This document shows, in pieces, positions 41,304-51,300 of a DNA stretch of 64,000 bases. A model generated the notes under the pieces. It was not told the DNA's origin and searched no databases. It worked only from the letters and a program-made list of their open reading frames with translations. Position numbers and translations under genes: made by a program. Numbering within the stretch: the first letter of the stretch is position 1; every line of letters begins with the position of its first letter. Source of the DNA: Aurantimicrobium minutum (lineage in GTDB: Bacteria; Actinomycetota; Actinomycetes; Actinomycetales; Microbacteriaceae); the NCBI RefSeq assembly GCF_029894165.1, contig NZ_JARXXU010000001.1:1116001-1180000 (forward strand), given 5' to 3'.

Positions 41304-42305
41304 ATGTCACGCGCGGGAGCATCTCAAGTCAAGAAAGAAGACAGACTTTTTAGTCTGATTCTTGCCCTTGTGTCTTCCCGCGAAGGACTTACGAAGTCCG
41401 ACATTCTTCAGACAGTTCGCGGCTACAGCGATGTGTACGACTTCAACGTTAATTCGGCGCTCGACAAAATGTTTGAACGCGACAAGTCAGAACTTCGTTC
41501 CATGGGAGTCGTTATCGATACTCTCGAGCTTGCTGAGGAAGAAGGCGAAACACACAACATTCGCTATTCCATTTCTCGAAATAATTATGACTTGCCTGAC
41601 ACGATTCGGTTCACCCCCGAGGAACTTACCCTCCTCAATGTTGCGGCAACGGCATGGCAAGAGGCATCTTTGTCCGCAGACTCTCGTCACGCGCTAACGA
41701 AGATTAAATCCTTGGGGATTTCTGCAAACGATCCACTCATTGGTGTTGCACCGCATATCCGTACCGATGATGTAGCTTTTGAAGTTATTGAGGATGCTCT
41801 TCAAAATGAGCTCATTCTGAGATTCAGCTATCTCAAACCGGGACAGTCACAACCGCAGACCCGAACTGCCGCTCCGCTGGCCATGTTGAATTGGCGGGGT
41901 CAATGGTATGTGCTCGCTCATGACCTCGATGCAGATGCACAACGAACATTCTTACTTCGTCGAATCGTTTCAGCTCCACAGCGCATTCCACAACGGACGT
42001 TTCCTCGGATTCCTGCTTCATATGCCCAGCAGCTTGAACAGGAACTTGTAGAGCGTTCTTTGGCCAATAAGGCGACGATAACCGTCATTTCAGGGTCGGA
42101 TGCTGAAGTCAGACTTTCCTCACTGCTAGATGTCAGCATTTCCGGAACAAAATTGACATTTGGATATTCAGATCTTGAATTGCTTGCCGAAGAACTTGCT
42201 TCGTATGGTGACGAAGTAAACATCGCGTCACCCGAAGAATTGAAAGTAGCTGTCCAGCGTCGTTTCCAGGCCGTTCTCCTGGCACATTCGGAGAGTGGAC
42301 TATGA
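41304..42305 (+). CDS. pafB: PafB-type WYL-domain transcriptional regulator
   Basis: 333 residues. An N-terminal winged helix (~12-75) is followed by a WYL domain (LRFSYLKPGQ, then WRGQWYVLAHDLDA with RTFLLRRI) and a WCX C-terminal extension. In mycobacteria PafB and PafC form a heterodimer that activates LexA-independent DNA-damage genes. The name comes from proximity to pafA, which is absent here. The stop overlaps the pafC ATG (ATGA), matching a two-subunit complex. Confidence 0.9.
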   Translation: MSRAGASQVKKEDRLFSLILALVSSREGLTKSDILQTVRGYSDVYDFNVNSALDKMFERDKSELRSMGVVIDTLELAEEEGETHNIRYSISRNNYDLPDTIRFTPEELTLLNVAATAWQEASLSADSRHALTKIKSLGISANDPLIGVAPHIRTDDVAFEVIEDALQNELILRFSYLKPGQSQPQTRTAAPLAMLNWRGQWYVLAHDLDADAQRTFLLRRIVSAPQRIPQRTFPRIPASYAQQLEQELVERSLANKATITVISGSDAEVRLSSLLDVSISGTKLTFGYSDLELLAEELASYGDEVNIASPEELKVAVQRRFQAVLLAHSESGL

Positions 42306-43276
42306 GCGTTTCACGGCCGCGTTTAGAAGCTGCGGATCGCGTCACGCTTCTCATGTCTTTTGTTCCTTATCTTTTAGATCAGGGACCCGTCAGCGTTGAC
42401 CAGATAGCTGAACACTTTGACATTTCCACCACTGAAGTTTCAGGACTCGTTCAACTCCTTGCCCTTTCAGGTTTGCCCGGTGGTGACGGTCTGTATCAAC
42501 ATCAGGACCTCTTTGATATCAATTGGGACCTTTTTGAAGAAGAGCAGATTGTTGAACTCTGGAATCACGTAGCTGTGGACGCAACTCCCAAGTTTTCATC
42601 TCGTGAGGCTGCTGCACTTGTTGCAGGCCTGCAGTACATCTCAGGCATCATTCCAGATTCCGACAAGTCCGTACTTCAGGCGTTACTCGCCAAGATCGCA
42701 GAGGGTGCTTCCGCTCACCCAGAAAACATTTTAATTTCGGCCGCACCTGTCCCCGTTGATTTAGAAATTATTCGTGATGCAGTTCGCACTGACAAAAGCA
42801 TTACGTTCAGTTATCTCAATAGCCGAAGTGAGCGTCTAGACCGTGCCGTAGATCCGATCCGTCTCGATCTTGTTGGTCAGACGTGGTATTTACGTGGATG
42901 GTGTCACGCGCGTTCAGCACTGAGAACCTTTCGTCTTGACCGAATGAATAACCTCGCCTTATCCGGTGAACCACGTGTCTCTACTCTCACCGACGCGGAT
43001 TTACCTGCTGAGTTGTTTGATGTTTCAGCAACAGATATTGAAGTGATTTTCCTCGTCAATAAGAAAGCATTGCCTTTTCTTTCCCCCTATAAACCACGAG
43101 TAGTTGCCTCTGTCAGTGATGACGAAGTCACAGTTGCAGTTGGTTTTGCAGATATGGGGGCTGTTCCTAGATTTGTGATGCAACTCCCAGGTGCCATCAC
43201 CGTTCAATCACCTCCAGAGGCGAGAGAGCTGGTTATTTCCTGGGCGAAACGCTCACAGAGAACCGATACCCCGTAA
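42302..43276 (+). CDS. pafC: PafC-type WYL-domain transcriptional regulator
   Basis: 324 residues, a diverged paralogue of the gene before it. Helix-turn-helix at ~20-55 (VSVDQIAEHFDISTTEVSGL), WYL domain at ~155-225 (ITFSYLNSRSE, LVGQTWYLRGWCHAR, LRTFRLDRM) and WCX region to the end. Expected partner of PafB. Its TAA stop is reused as the start of the tatA -10 element. Confidence 0.9.
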   Translation: MSVSRPRLEAADRVTLLMSFVPYLLDQGPVSVDQIAEHFDISTTEVSGLVQLLALSGLPGGDGLYQHQDLFDINWDLFEEEQIVELWNHVAVDATPKFSSREAAALVAGLQYISGIIPDSDKSVLQALLAKIAEGASAHPENILISAAPVPVDLEIIRDAVRTDKSITFSYLNSRSERLDRAVDPIRLDLVGQTWYLRGWCHARSALRTFRLDRMNNLALSGEPRVSTLTDADLPAELFDVSATDIEVIFLVNKKALPFLSPYKPRVVASVSDDEVTVAVGFADMGAVPRFVMQLPGAITVQSPPEARELVISWAKRSQRTDTP

Positions 43277-43279
43277 ACT
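43274..43279 (+). promoter_or_regulatory. -10 element for tatA, built on the pafC stop codon
   Basis: TAAACT begins with the pafC TAA stop. The predicted start site is about 26 nt before ATG 43313, leaving room for the AAAGGAAG ribosome binding site. Confidence 0.45.
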
Positions 43280-43312
43280 AGAACAACACCTCGCAACTCA
43301 AAGGAAGACACG

Positions 43313-43516
43313 ATGCTAGGAAATCTCTCCGGATGGCACTTGCTCATCATCATCGCCATTGTTCTGTTGCTTTTTGGTGCACCCAAGCTTCCTGGTCTAG
43401 CACGTTCTCTTGGTCAGTCCATGCGTATCTTCAAGTCTGAAGTGAAGCAGATGAAGGATGACGAGAAGCCTGCAGACACCGCATCTGAATCAAGCGACTC
43501 GTCCAAGTCCGCTTAA
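43313..43516 (+). CDS. tatA: Sec-independent translocase subunit TatA
   Basis: 67 residues: one N-terminal transmembrane helix (~7-22) ending in [14 protein letters not shown], the TatA hinge and amphipathic helix, then an acidic Ser/Asp/Glu tail. It polymerises to form the twin-arginine export pore. AAAGGAAG lies 7 nt before the ATG. Confidence 0.95.
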   Translation: MLGNLSGWHLLIIIAIVLLLFGAPKLPGLARSLGQSMRIFKSEVKQMKDDEKPADTASESSDSSKSA

Positions 43517-43523
43517 TACGTTC

Positions 43524-44345
43524 GTGGCGGCCCGTCAGCGTCGTACGAACGACAAAGGAAGAATGTCCCTGGGTGGACATCTAGTTGAGTTGCGAAAAAG
43601 GCTCTATTTAGCTGCCGTATTCATCGTCGCCGGTGCAGTTGTCGGTTGGTTTCTGTCTGACTACATTCTGGATCAACTTCGAGAACCTGTTTTTATGGTG
43701 GGAGTCGACCAATCACGTGTTGCGACGCTCAACTACGACAGCATCACCGGAGCCTTTGATCTCAAACTCCAGATAGCTTTGACCGTGGGGCTAATAATCT
43801 CGAGCCCCTTCTGGCTTTACCAAATATGGGCCTTTTTTATGCCCGGCCTCACGAAGAAAGAATCAAAGTACACACTTGGATTTTTCTTCAGTGCAATACC
43901 CCTATTTATAGCTGGCTGTGCTGCAGGATGGTATGTCTACCCCCACATTGTGGTCCTGATGACCAGTTTTGCGCCGAGTGAAGACGCAACCATCCTGACG
44001 GCTAAGGGATATTTCGATTTTGTCCTCAAACTCGTCATTGTTGTGGGCATAGCATTCGTTTTGCCTGTGTTTCTCGTGTTATTCAACTTCGCTGGAATAA
44101 TTAGCGCCAAGAGCATCCTGAAGTCCTGGCGGATAGCTGTTTTGCTTATTGCTCTATTCACAGCAATTGCTACTCCTGCCGCTGACATACTTTCGATGTT
44201 CCTCTTGGCTATTCCGATGGTTTTGTTATATTTCATGGCCGCAGGAATAGCCTGGCTTCACGATCGCCGCCTGGCAAAGAAAAGAGCCATTATGGAAACC
44301 GATCTTCCGAGCCAGCTCCCACCCACAGAAAAGCTGTCAGCCTAG
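43524..44345 (+). CDS. tatC: Sec-independent translocase subunit TatC
   Basis: 273 residues, six transmembrane helices. RMSLGGHLVELRKRL is the conserved N-terminus and FMPGLTKKESKY a diagnostic loop. It recognises twin-arginine signal peptides such as that of the Rieske protein. GTG 43524 gives the Arg-rich extension usual in actinobacterial TatC. ATG 43563 is an alternative but its ribosome binding site is too close. Confidence 0.93.
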   Translation: MAARQRRTNDKGRMSLGGHLVELRKRLYLAAVFIVAGAVVGWFLSDYILDQLREPVFMVGVDQSRVATLNYDSITGAFDLKLQIALTVGLIISSPFWLYQIWAFFMPGLTKKESKYTLGFFFSAIPLFIAGCAAGWYVYPHIVVLMTSFAPSEDATILTAKGYFDFVLKLVIVVGIAFVLPVFLVLFNFAGIISAKSILKSWRIAVLLIALFTAIATPAADILSMFLLAIPMVLLYFMAAGIAWLHDRRLAKKRAIMETDLPSQLPPTEKLSA

Positions 44346-44347
44346 TT

Positions 44348-46792
44348 GTGGCTGAGCTTTCTGCAGCTGAGCGTTTTGCGCAGGCGCAAGTTCGCAACAA
44401 AACACCATTAGTTAATGCGTTTCGGGAGAAGCGACCCTTTGATCTTGACCCCTTCCAAATAGCGGCCGCCAATGTGTTGGAAGCGGGAAATAGTGTTCTT
44501 GTAGCGGCTCCTACGGGTGCTGGTAAAACAGTGGTCGCTGAATTTGCCGTGTACCTCGCTATGAACAGCACCAGTGACAAGGTTTTTTACACAACTCCCA
44601 TGAAGGCACTATCGAATCAAAAATACAACGAGTTTGTAGCGGAGTGGGGTGCTGAAAACGTCGGTATCTTGACCGGGGACACCAACGTCAATTCCAGCGC
44701 TCGAATCGTGGTGATGACCACGGAAGTTTTGCGAAACATGCTTTATGCAGATAGTGACCTTCTGACCAATCTCCGGTTTGTCGTGATGGATGAAGTTCAC
44801 TATCTCGCAGATAGATTCCGGGGTGCTGTCTGGGAAGAAGTGATCATTCACCTGCCTGAGTATGTGCGCCTTGTTGGTTTAAGTGCGACCGTTTCGAACG
44901 CGGAAGAATTCGGTGATTGGCTCCAAGCAGTTCGCGGAAATACTGACATCATCGTCTCTGAGGACAGGCCTGTTCCACTCGACCAGCATGTATTAGTCGG
45001 AAATAAATTTATTGATCTCTTCGATTCAGCAGGTGCTGCAGCTACACATCGAGTGAATCCGGAACTCATCAAGCTTGCACATTCCACTCAACGCGCTCCA
45101 CATATCCGCGGAGGAGGACGAAATTCACATCGTGGCGGAAAACAAAACCGTCACAATTTCTCACAGAATGCTCCGATTCAGGGTCGTATGGATCGTGCGG
45201 ACATTATTGAAATGTTGGGGGAGAAGAACCTCCTTCCCGCCATTTCCTTCATTTTCAGCCGTGCTGGTTGCGATCAAGCAGTGTCTCAGGTGCTTCGCTC
45301 AGGCGTGAAACTTACAACAAAAGAGGAACGCGAAGAAATCCGGGACATCGTCGAAGAGCGTTGTCGCTCCATTGCAGACGAAGACCTCGGTGTTCTGGGC
45401 TATTGGCAATGGCTCGAAGGTTTGGAACTTGGTGTTGCCGCACACCATGCCGGTCTCCTTCCCGCCTTCAAAGAAGTTGTCGAAGAGCTGTTTCAGAAGA
45501 AACTCGTCAAAGTAGTTTTTGCCACAGAAACTCTCGCGCTGGGCATCAATATGCCGGCTAGAACGGTCGTACTTGAGAAGCTTGAAAAGTTCAACGGAGA
45601 AGCTCGTCTTCCTCTGACCCCCGGTGAGTACACTCAGCTCACCGGTCGTGCTGGACGTCGCGGTATCGATGTGGAAGGTCACTCCCTCATTCAGTGGTCA
45701 CAGACCCTTGACCCACAAACGGTGGCCAATCTCGCAAGTCGTCGGACGTATCCCCTGAACTCTAGTTTTCGCCCAACTTACAACATGGCAATCAACCTGA
45801 TTGAGCAGTTTGGTCGCTCTCGAACCCGAGATATTTTGGAGAGCAGTTTCGCTCAATTTCAAGCTGACCGTGCTGTTGTTGATCTCGCAACCAAGGTGAA
45901 GCAGCACGAGACCACTCTTGAAGGCTATGCAGAACCTATGCGTTGTCATCTCGGGGATTTTGCCGAATATGCAGCCCTTCGCAGGCAGCTCACAGATCTT
46001 GAAAAGCAAACGGAAGCCGGCTCTCGTGCGGCAAAGGAGAAACGCAGTACCCAACTGAATTCCTTGCGTAAAGACATGAAGTCACATTCGTGTCATCACT
46101 GTCCCGATAGAGAGCAACATGCTCGTTGGGCCGAACGGTGGTGGCGCCTCAAGCGAGATATTGACAAATTAGTTCAACAAATCAATACCCGCACGGGAGC
46201 AGTGGCACGCATATTTGATCGAGTGTGCTATGTTTTGGTTGACATGGATTACCTCATGAAGGATCCCCAAGGCACAGAATTTTCTCTTACTCCCAAGGGT
46301 GAATCTCTGGGAAAAATATACGGCGAGCGTGACCTTCTCATCGCAGAGAGTATTCGCCTCAAACTTTGGGAAGCGCTCGATGCACCCGGACTTGCGGCCA
46401 TGGCGTGTGCAATTGTTTTCGAACCTCGACGTGAGGAAGGAATCATCAACGAACGATATCTGCCACGGGGCACCTTTATCGATGCACTTCATCAAACCCA
46501 AGAACTCTGGTCTGATCTAGAGGAACTTGAAAATTTCCATAAACTGCCCGGGACCAACCCCGTCTCAACTGGGCTCTGTTTAGCAATGCACAAATGGGCG
46601 AAGGGTTCTCGTTTAGATGATGTCCTTTTCGACGCAGATATGCCTGCTGGTGACTTTGTGAGATGGGCTAAACAAACTATCGATCTACTTGATCAACTTT
46701 CTCAAGTAACCAGTGGTCAGCTTCAGAAAACAGCTCGTCTTGCTTTGGATCAAGTTCGACGCGGCATCGTTGCATACTCCACGGTGGGCTAA
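44348..46792 (+). CDS. helY: DEAD/DEAH-box RNA helicase, HelY/Ski2-like
   Basis: 814 residues. Walker A AAPTGAGKTVVAEFAV, motif Ib TTPMKALSNQKY, DEVHY, SAT in VGLSATVSN, and the second RecA domain with TGRAGRRGID. The C-terminal half contains a CHHCPDREQH metal-like cluster and the DSHCT-type helical region. Homologous to Mtr4/Ski2 helicases. It ends the tatA-tatC-helY order standard in actinobacteria. The stop overlaps the lnt ATG (TAATG). Confidence 0.9.
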   Translation: MAELSAAERFAQAQVRNKTPLVNAFREKRPFDLDPFQIAAANVLEAGNSVLVAAPTGAGKTVVAEFAVYLAMNSTSDKVFYTTPMKALSNQKYNEFVAEWGAENVGILTGDTNVNSSARIVVMTTEVLRNMLYADSDLLTNLRFVVMDEVHYLADRFRGAVWEEVIIHLPEYVRLVGLSATVSNAEEFGDWLQAVRGNTDIIVSEDRPVPLDQHVLVGNKFIDLFDSAGAAATHRVNPELIKLAHSTQRAPHIRGGGRNSHRGGKQNRHNFSQNAPIQGRMDRADIIEMLGEKNLLPAISFIFSRAGCDQAVSQVLRSGVKLTTKEEREEIRDIVEERCRSIADEDLGVLGYWQWLEGLELGVAAHHAGLLPAFKEVVEELFQKKLVKVVFATETLALGINMPARTVVLEKLEKFNGEARLPLTPGEYTQLTGRAGRRGIDVEGHSLIQWSQTLDPQTVANLASRRTYPLNSSFRPTYNMAINLIEQFGRSRTRDILESSFAQFQADRAVVDLATKVKQHETTLEGYAEPMRCHLGDFAEYAALRRQLTDLEKQTEAGSRAAKEKRSTQLNSLRKDMKSHSCHHCPDREQHARWAERWWRLKRDIDKLVQQINTRTGAVARIFDRVCYVLVDMDYLMKDPQGTEFSLTPKGESLGKIYGERDLLIAESIRLKLWEALDAPGLAAMACAIVFEPRREEGIINERYLPRGTFIDALHQTQELWSDLEELENFHKLPGTNPVSTGLCLAMHKWAKGSRLDDVLFDADMPAGDFVRWAKQTIDLLDQLSQVTSGQLQKTARLALDQVRRGIVAYSTVG

Positions 46793-48276
46793 TGAGAAAA
46801 CTCAATCTCTGGCTTGCACTGGCAGTGGCAACACTCTCAGGTTTTGTCTTGCAGAGTGCCTTTCCTGCCCTCGGAATATGGCCCTTGTCCATTCTGGGTG
46901 TTTTCCTTGTGCTGTGGACGTTGCTGGGACGTAAGTTTTGGATGAGTGTGTTGTTAGGCACGATCGCCGGAGCGAGTTTCTGGCTTTCCCTCATTAACTG
47001 GCTGACCTTATATCTTGGACCTGTTCCCTGGTTGGCACTCGCTCTCTTACAAGCAATTTTTTTTGGATTCGGTGCAGGCCTCATCTCTCTAGTTCTCAAT
47101 CGAGGTCCACAGCGGTGGCCGTCACGATGGGGCCGTGTCGGTCTTGTCAGCATCGTGATCGCTGGTCTCTGGGTACTTCGTGAGGGTGTAACCAGTGTGT
47201 GGCCCTACGGTGGTTTTTCCTGGGGAAAGATAGCGCAGGCTCAATCTCAGAGTTTTTATGCCCATGATGTGGCTTGGGTAGGTACGGCAGGGCTGAGCTT
47301 TCTTGTCGTGCTTGTAGCCACCTTAGTTTTTCAAGTACTTCGCGAGCGTTCGATCAAACTTCTGTTGATTCCAGCTCTTCTCATGGTGGTGATGATTGTT
47401 TTTCCCACCTTTGCCATTACCGAAATCGGATATTCCAGAATTCTTGCTGTTCAAGGCAATTCCAAAGCTGGTCTCTTTGATGAACACTACCCCGGTGAAA
47501 TTTTCCAAGATCACGTCTCCGGTACCCTTCCTTTTGCCGGTGAAGATATCGACATGGTGGTGTGGCCTGAAAATGCTACAGATATTTCACCTGACAAGTC
47601 CGCGCTTATCTCTCAGACACTGACCGCAGTTTCCAACCGAATGGATGCCCCTCTCGTTACAGGGGTCATCACTTCGAACGACAAGGACGAAAATTTCAAT
47701 TCCTCCATCGTCTGGACTGATTCTGTGCAATCTCAATACGACAAAATCCACCCTGTTCCTTTTGCTGAATACATGCCTGATAGGCCATTCTGGAGAACAT
47801 TCCAGCCGGAACTTGTTGATTTAGTCACGCGAGATTATTCCTTCGGTACACGCCCAAATGTTGTCGACATCGGAGGAACTGTGGCCGGTATTTCAATTTG
47901 CTTCGACATCACAGATGATCAACAGGCCTATGACATGATCGCGGGGGGTGCCGAGGTTATTCTGGCCCAGACAAATAATGCGGACTTTGGAAAAACATCG
48001 GAAAATCTTCAGCAATTGGCTATAGCTCGATTAAGAGCTATAGAGACGGGTCGTTCAGTCGTGAACATTTCCACGGTCGGAACTTCCGCCATCATTTCAC
48101 CGACGGGGGAGACGATGGATAGTATCCCTGCCTATGAACCAGGTGCCATGTTAGACAACGTCCCGCTCAGTACGACGATGACACCAGCAATGTCTTTCGG
48201 TAGAACAATCGAGTGGTTACTTTCGATGGTTGGTCTCGTCGGCTTGGCGCTGTGTCTGCTGCCGCGCAGACCCTAG
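46792..48276 (+). CDS. lnt: Apolipoprotein N-acyltransferase
   Basis: 494 residues: about six N-terminal transmembrane helices, a nitrilase-like periplasmic domain, and one C-terminal helix. The catalytic triad is E260 (VVWPENATD), K318 (YDKIHPVPFAEYMP) and C370 (ISICFDITDD). It N-acylates the lipobox Cys of lipoproteins such as the FKBP and CtaC encoded nearby. Unlike some actinobacterial Lnt it is not fused to a polyprenol-mannose synthase. Confidence 0.92.
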   Translation: MRKLNLWLALAVATLSGFVLQSAFPALGIWPLSILGVFLVLWTLLGRKFWMSVLLGTIAGASFWLSLINWLTLYLGPVPWLALALLQAIFFGFGAGLISLVLNRGPQRWPSRWGRVGLVSIVIAGLWVLREGVTSVWPYGGFSWGKIAQAQSQSFYAHDVAWVGTAGLSFLVVLVATLVFQVLRERSIKLLLIPALLMVVMIVFPTFAITEIGYSRILAVQGNSKAGLFDEHYPGEIFQDHVSGTLPFAGEDIDMVVWPENATDISPDKSALISQTLTAVSNRMDAPLVTGVITSNDKDENFNSSIVWTDSVQSQYDKIHPVPFAEYMPDRPFWRTFQPELVDLVTRDYSFGTRPNVVDIGGTVAGISICFDITDDQQAYDMIAGGAEVILAQTNNADFGKTSENLQQLAIARLRAIETGRSVVNISTVGTSAIISPTGETMDSIPAYEPGAMLDNVPLSTTMTPAMSFGRTIEWLLSMVGLVGLALCLLPRRP

Positions 48277-48313
48277 AATTGGAGTCTGAGAGCTTGACGA
48301 GACTGGAGTGAAG

Positions 48314-51300
48314 ATGGCGAAGGAAAACGATTCATTCGTTCACCTCCACGTTCACTCTGAGTATTCGATGCTCGATGGTGCGGCACGGGTTAAGCCCCTC
48401 ATTGAGGCAGCAGTTCAGGCAGAAATGCCAGCTATCGCCATCACCGACCACGGAAACATGTTCGGCGCATATGACTTCTGGAATGCGGCCACCGATGCAG
48501 GAATAAAACCGATCATTGGTACGGAAGCGTATCTCACACCGGGCACACACCGTTCAGATAAAACAAGAATTCGCTGGAACAACGGTGGAGACGATGATGT
48601 TTCTGGCGGTGGCGCGTATACGCATATGACCATGTTGTCCTCCTCGACCGAGGGTATGCACAACCTGTTCAAGATGTCTTCTCTGGCCTCCCTCGAGGGC
48701 TATTACTTCAAGCCACGTATGGACCGGGAACTTCTCAACACCTACGGCAAAGGACTTATCGCAACCACCGGTTGTCCGGGTGGCGAAATCCAGACCAGAC
48801 TTCGGATCGGACAATACGCCGAGGCCCGTGAAGCAGCAGCTGAATTTCGGGATATCTTCGGCGCCGAGAATTTCTTTGTCGAAATTATGGATCACGGTTT
48901 AGATATCGAACGTCGAGTTGTGACCGACCTCATCAAGCTATCCAAAGACCTTGGCTTACCTTTAGTTGCAACCAATGACCTGCACTACACACACGCTCAC
49001 GATGCAGATGCACACGCAGCTCTGCTGTGTGTGCAGTCAGGTTCCACACTGGATGATCCCAACCGGTTCAAGTTTGAATCAAACGAGTTCTATCTCAAAT
49101 CTGCAGCTGAGATGCGCCGACTATTTTCTGAATATCCCGAAGCATGCGATAACACGTTGCTTATTGCTGAGCGGTGTGAAACGAGTTTCACTAAACGAGA
49201 CCTGATGCCACGCTTCCCCGTCCCTGAGGGGGAGACCGAGGCTACTTGGTTTGCAAAAGAAGTCGATGCTGGACTCAAGCGCCGGTTCCCTCAAGGCGTC
49301 TCAGATGCACACCTCGCTCAGGCCAAGTATGAAGTTGATGTCATCATCCAGATGGGTTTTCCCGGCTACTTCCTAGTTGTATCAGACTTCATTGCCTGGG
49401 CACGAAATCAGGGCATCCGGGTTGGACCAGGTCGTGGTTCGGCAGCTGGTTCCCTTGCGTCCTATGCCATGGGCATCACTGAACTCGATCCGATTCATCA
49501 CGGACTCATTTTCGAACGCTTCCTCAACCCTGAACGAGTCTCCATGCCCGATGTGGATGTCGACTTCGATGATCGTCGCCGTGGGGAAGTCATTCGGTAT
49601 GTCACAGAGAAGTATGGCGATGACCGTGTTGCTCAAATTGTTACCTACGGAACAATCAAGGCAAAACAGGCGCTCAAAGATGCCTCACGTGTTCTGGGTA
49701 TGCCCTATTCCGTCGGGGAAAAGCTGACCAAAGCAATGCCTCCTGCCATTATGGGCAAAGACATTTCCCTGACCGAAATCATGGATCCGCAGGCAGCTCG
49801 ATATAAAGAAGCGGCAGATTTCCGTTCTGTACTCGAATCTGATGTTGATGCACAAACTGTATTTGCAACAGCTCAGGGCATTGAAAACCTCAAGAGACAA
49901 TGGGGTGTTCACGCAGCTGGTGTCATTATGTCCGCAGAACCTTTGATGGACGTTATACCCATCATGAAACGTGAAGACGACGGCGCCATCATTACCCAGT
50001 TTGATCAGCCACCCTGTGAGTCGTTGGGCTTGCTCAAGATGGACTTCCTCGGGCTTCGAAACCTCACCGTTATTCAAGATGCTTTGGTGAACATACAAAA
50101 CAACAGAGGGATCACTGTCGAGCCAGAAGGCCTTGATCTTGATCTCGATCAGCCCACCTACGATCTTCTTTCTCGCGGAGATACTTTGGGAGTATTCCAG
50201 CTTGATGGTGGCCCGATGCGTGCCCTGTTACGTCAGCTCAAACCAACGTGTTTCGAAGATATTTCTGCAGTTATTGCGCTCTACCGCCCCGGCCCCATGG
50301 GCATGAATTCTCACACCAACTACGCGTTGCGTAAAAATGGTCTTCAAGATATTGAACCCATTCACCCCGAACTGGAAGAACCACTTTCAGAAATTTTGGG
50401 CACCACGTATGGCCTCATTGTCTATCAAGAACAGGTGATGGCCGTTGCCCAAAAAGTAGCCGGATTTACCCTCGGGCAAGCCGATGTTCTTCGTCGCGCT
50501 ATGGGAAAGAAGAAGAAATCTGAACTGGATAAACAATTTGCTGACTTCGAAGCAGGGATGTTGACCAACGGATACTCTGCACCTGCAGTGAAGATTCTCT
50601 GGGACACATTGATGCCCTTCGCTGACTATGCCTTCAATAAGGCACACTCGGCTGGGTATGGTGTTTTGAGCTACTGGACTGCGTATCTCAAAGCCAATTA
50701 TCCAGCCGAGTATATGGCTGCGTTACTCACGTCCGTGGGGGATTCCAAAGACAAATTGGGCATCTATCTTTCAGAATGCCGTCGTATGGGTCTCAATGTT
50801 CTGGCGCCTGATGTCAACGAATCAGATGGTGTGTTTTCTGCTGTCGGTTCAGACATTCGTTTTGGCATGGGTGCTATTAGGAACGTGGGATTTGGTGTCG
50901 TTGAACACATCAAGTCATCCCGAGCTAAAAAGGGACGATTCAGTACTTTCCACGATTTTCTGAAAAAAGTACCAGTCCAGGTTGCGAACAAGAAAACGCT
51001 TGAATCTCTCATCAAGGCAGGTGCATTTGATGCCATGGGAAACACTCGACGTGCATTGGTTGAAATCCACGAAGAAGCAGTCGAATCTGCCGTAAGTCTG
51101 AAACGTAATGAAGCGTTGGGCCAGGTAGATCTATTCGGTGATCTGTTTGAATTCGCAGAGGAAAATTCTCAAGTTCCAGAACGACCAGAGTTCACTAAAC
51201 GCGACAAACTCGCCTTCGAACGTGAAATGTTAGGCCTCTATGTCTCTGACCACCCCCTGGCGGGTCTTGAACTACAGTTAGCTAAGCACGCCACCGTTAC

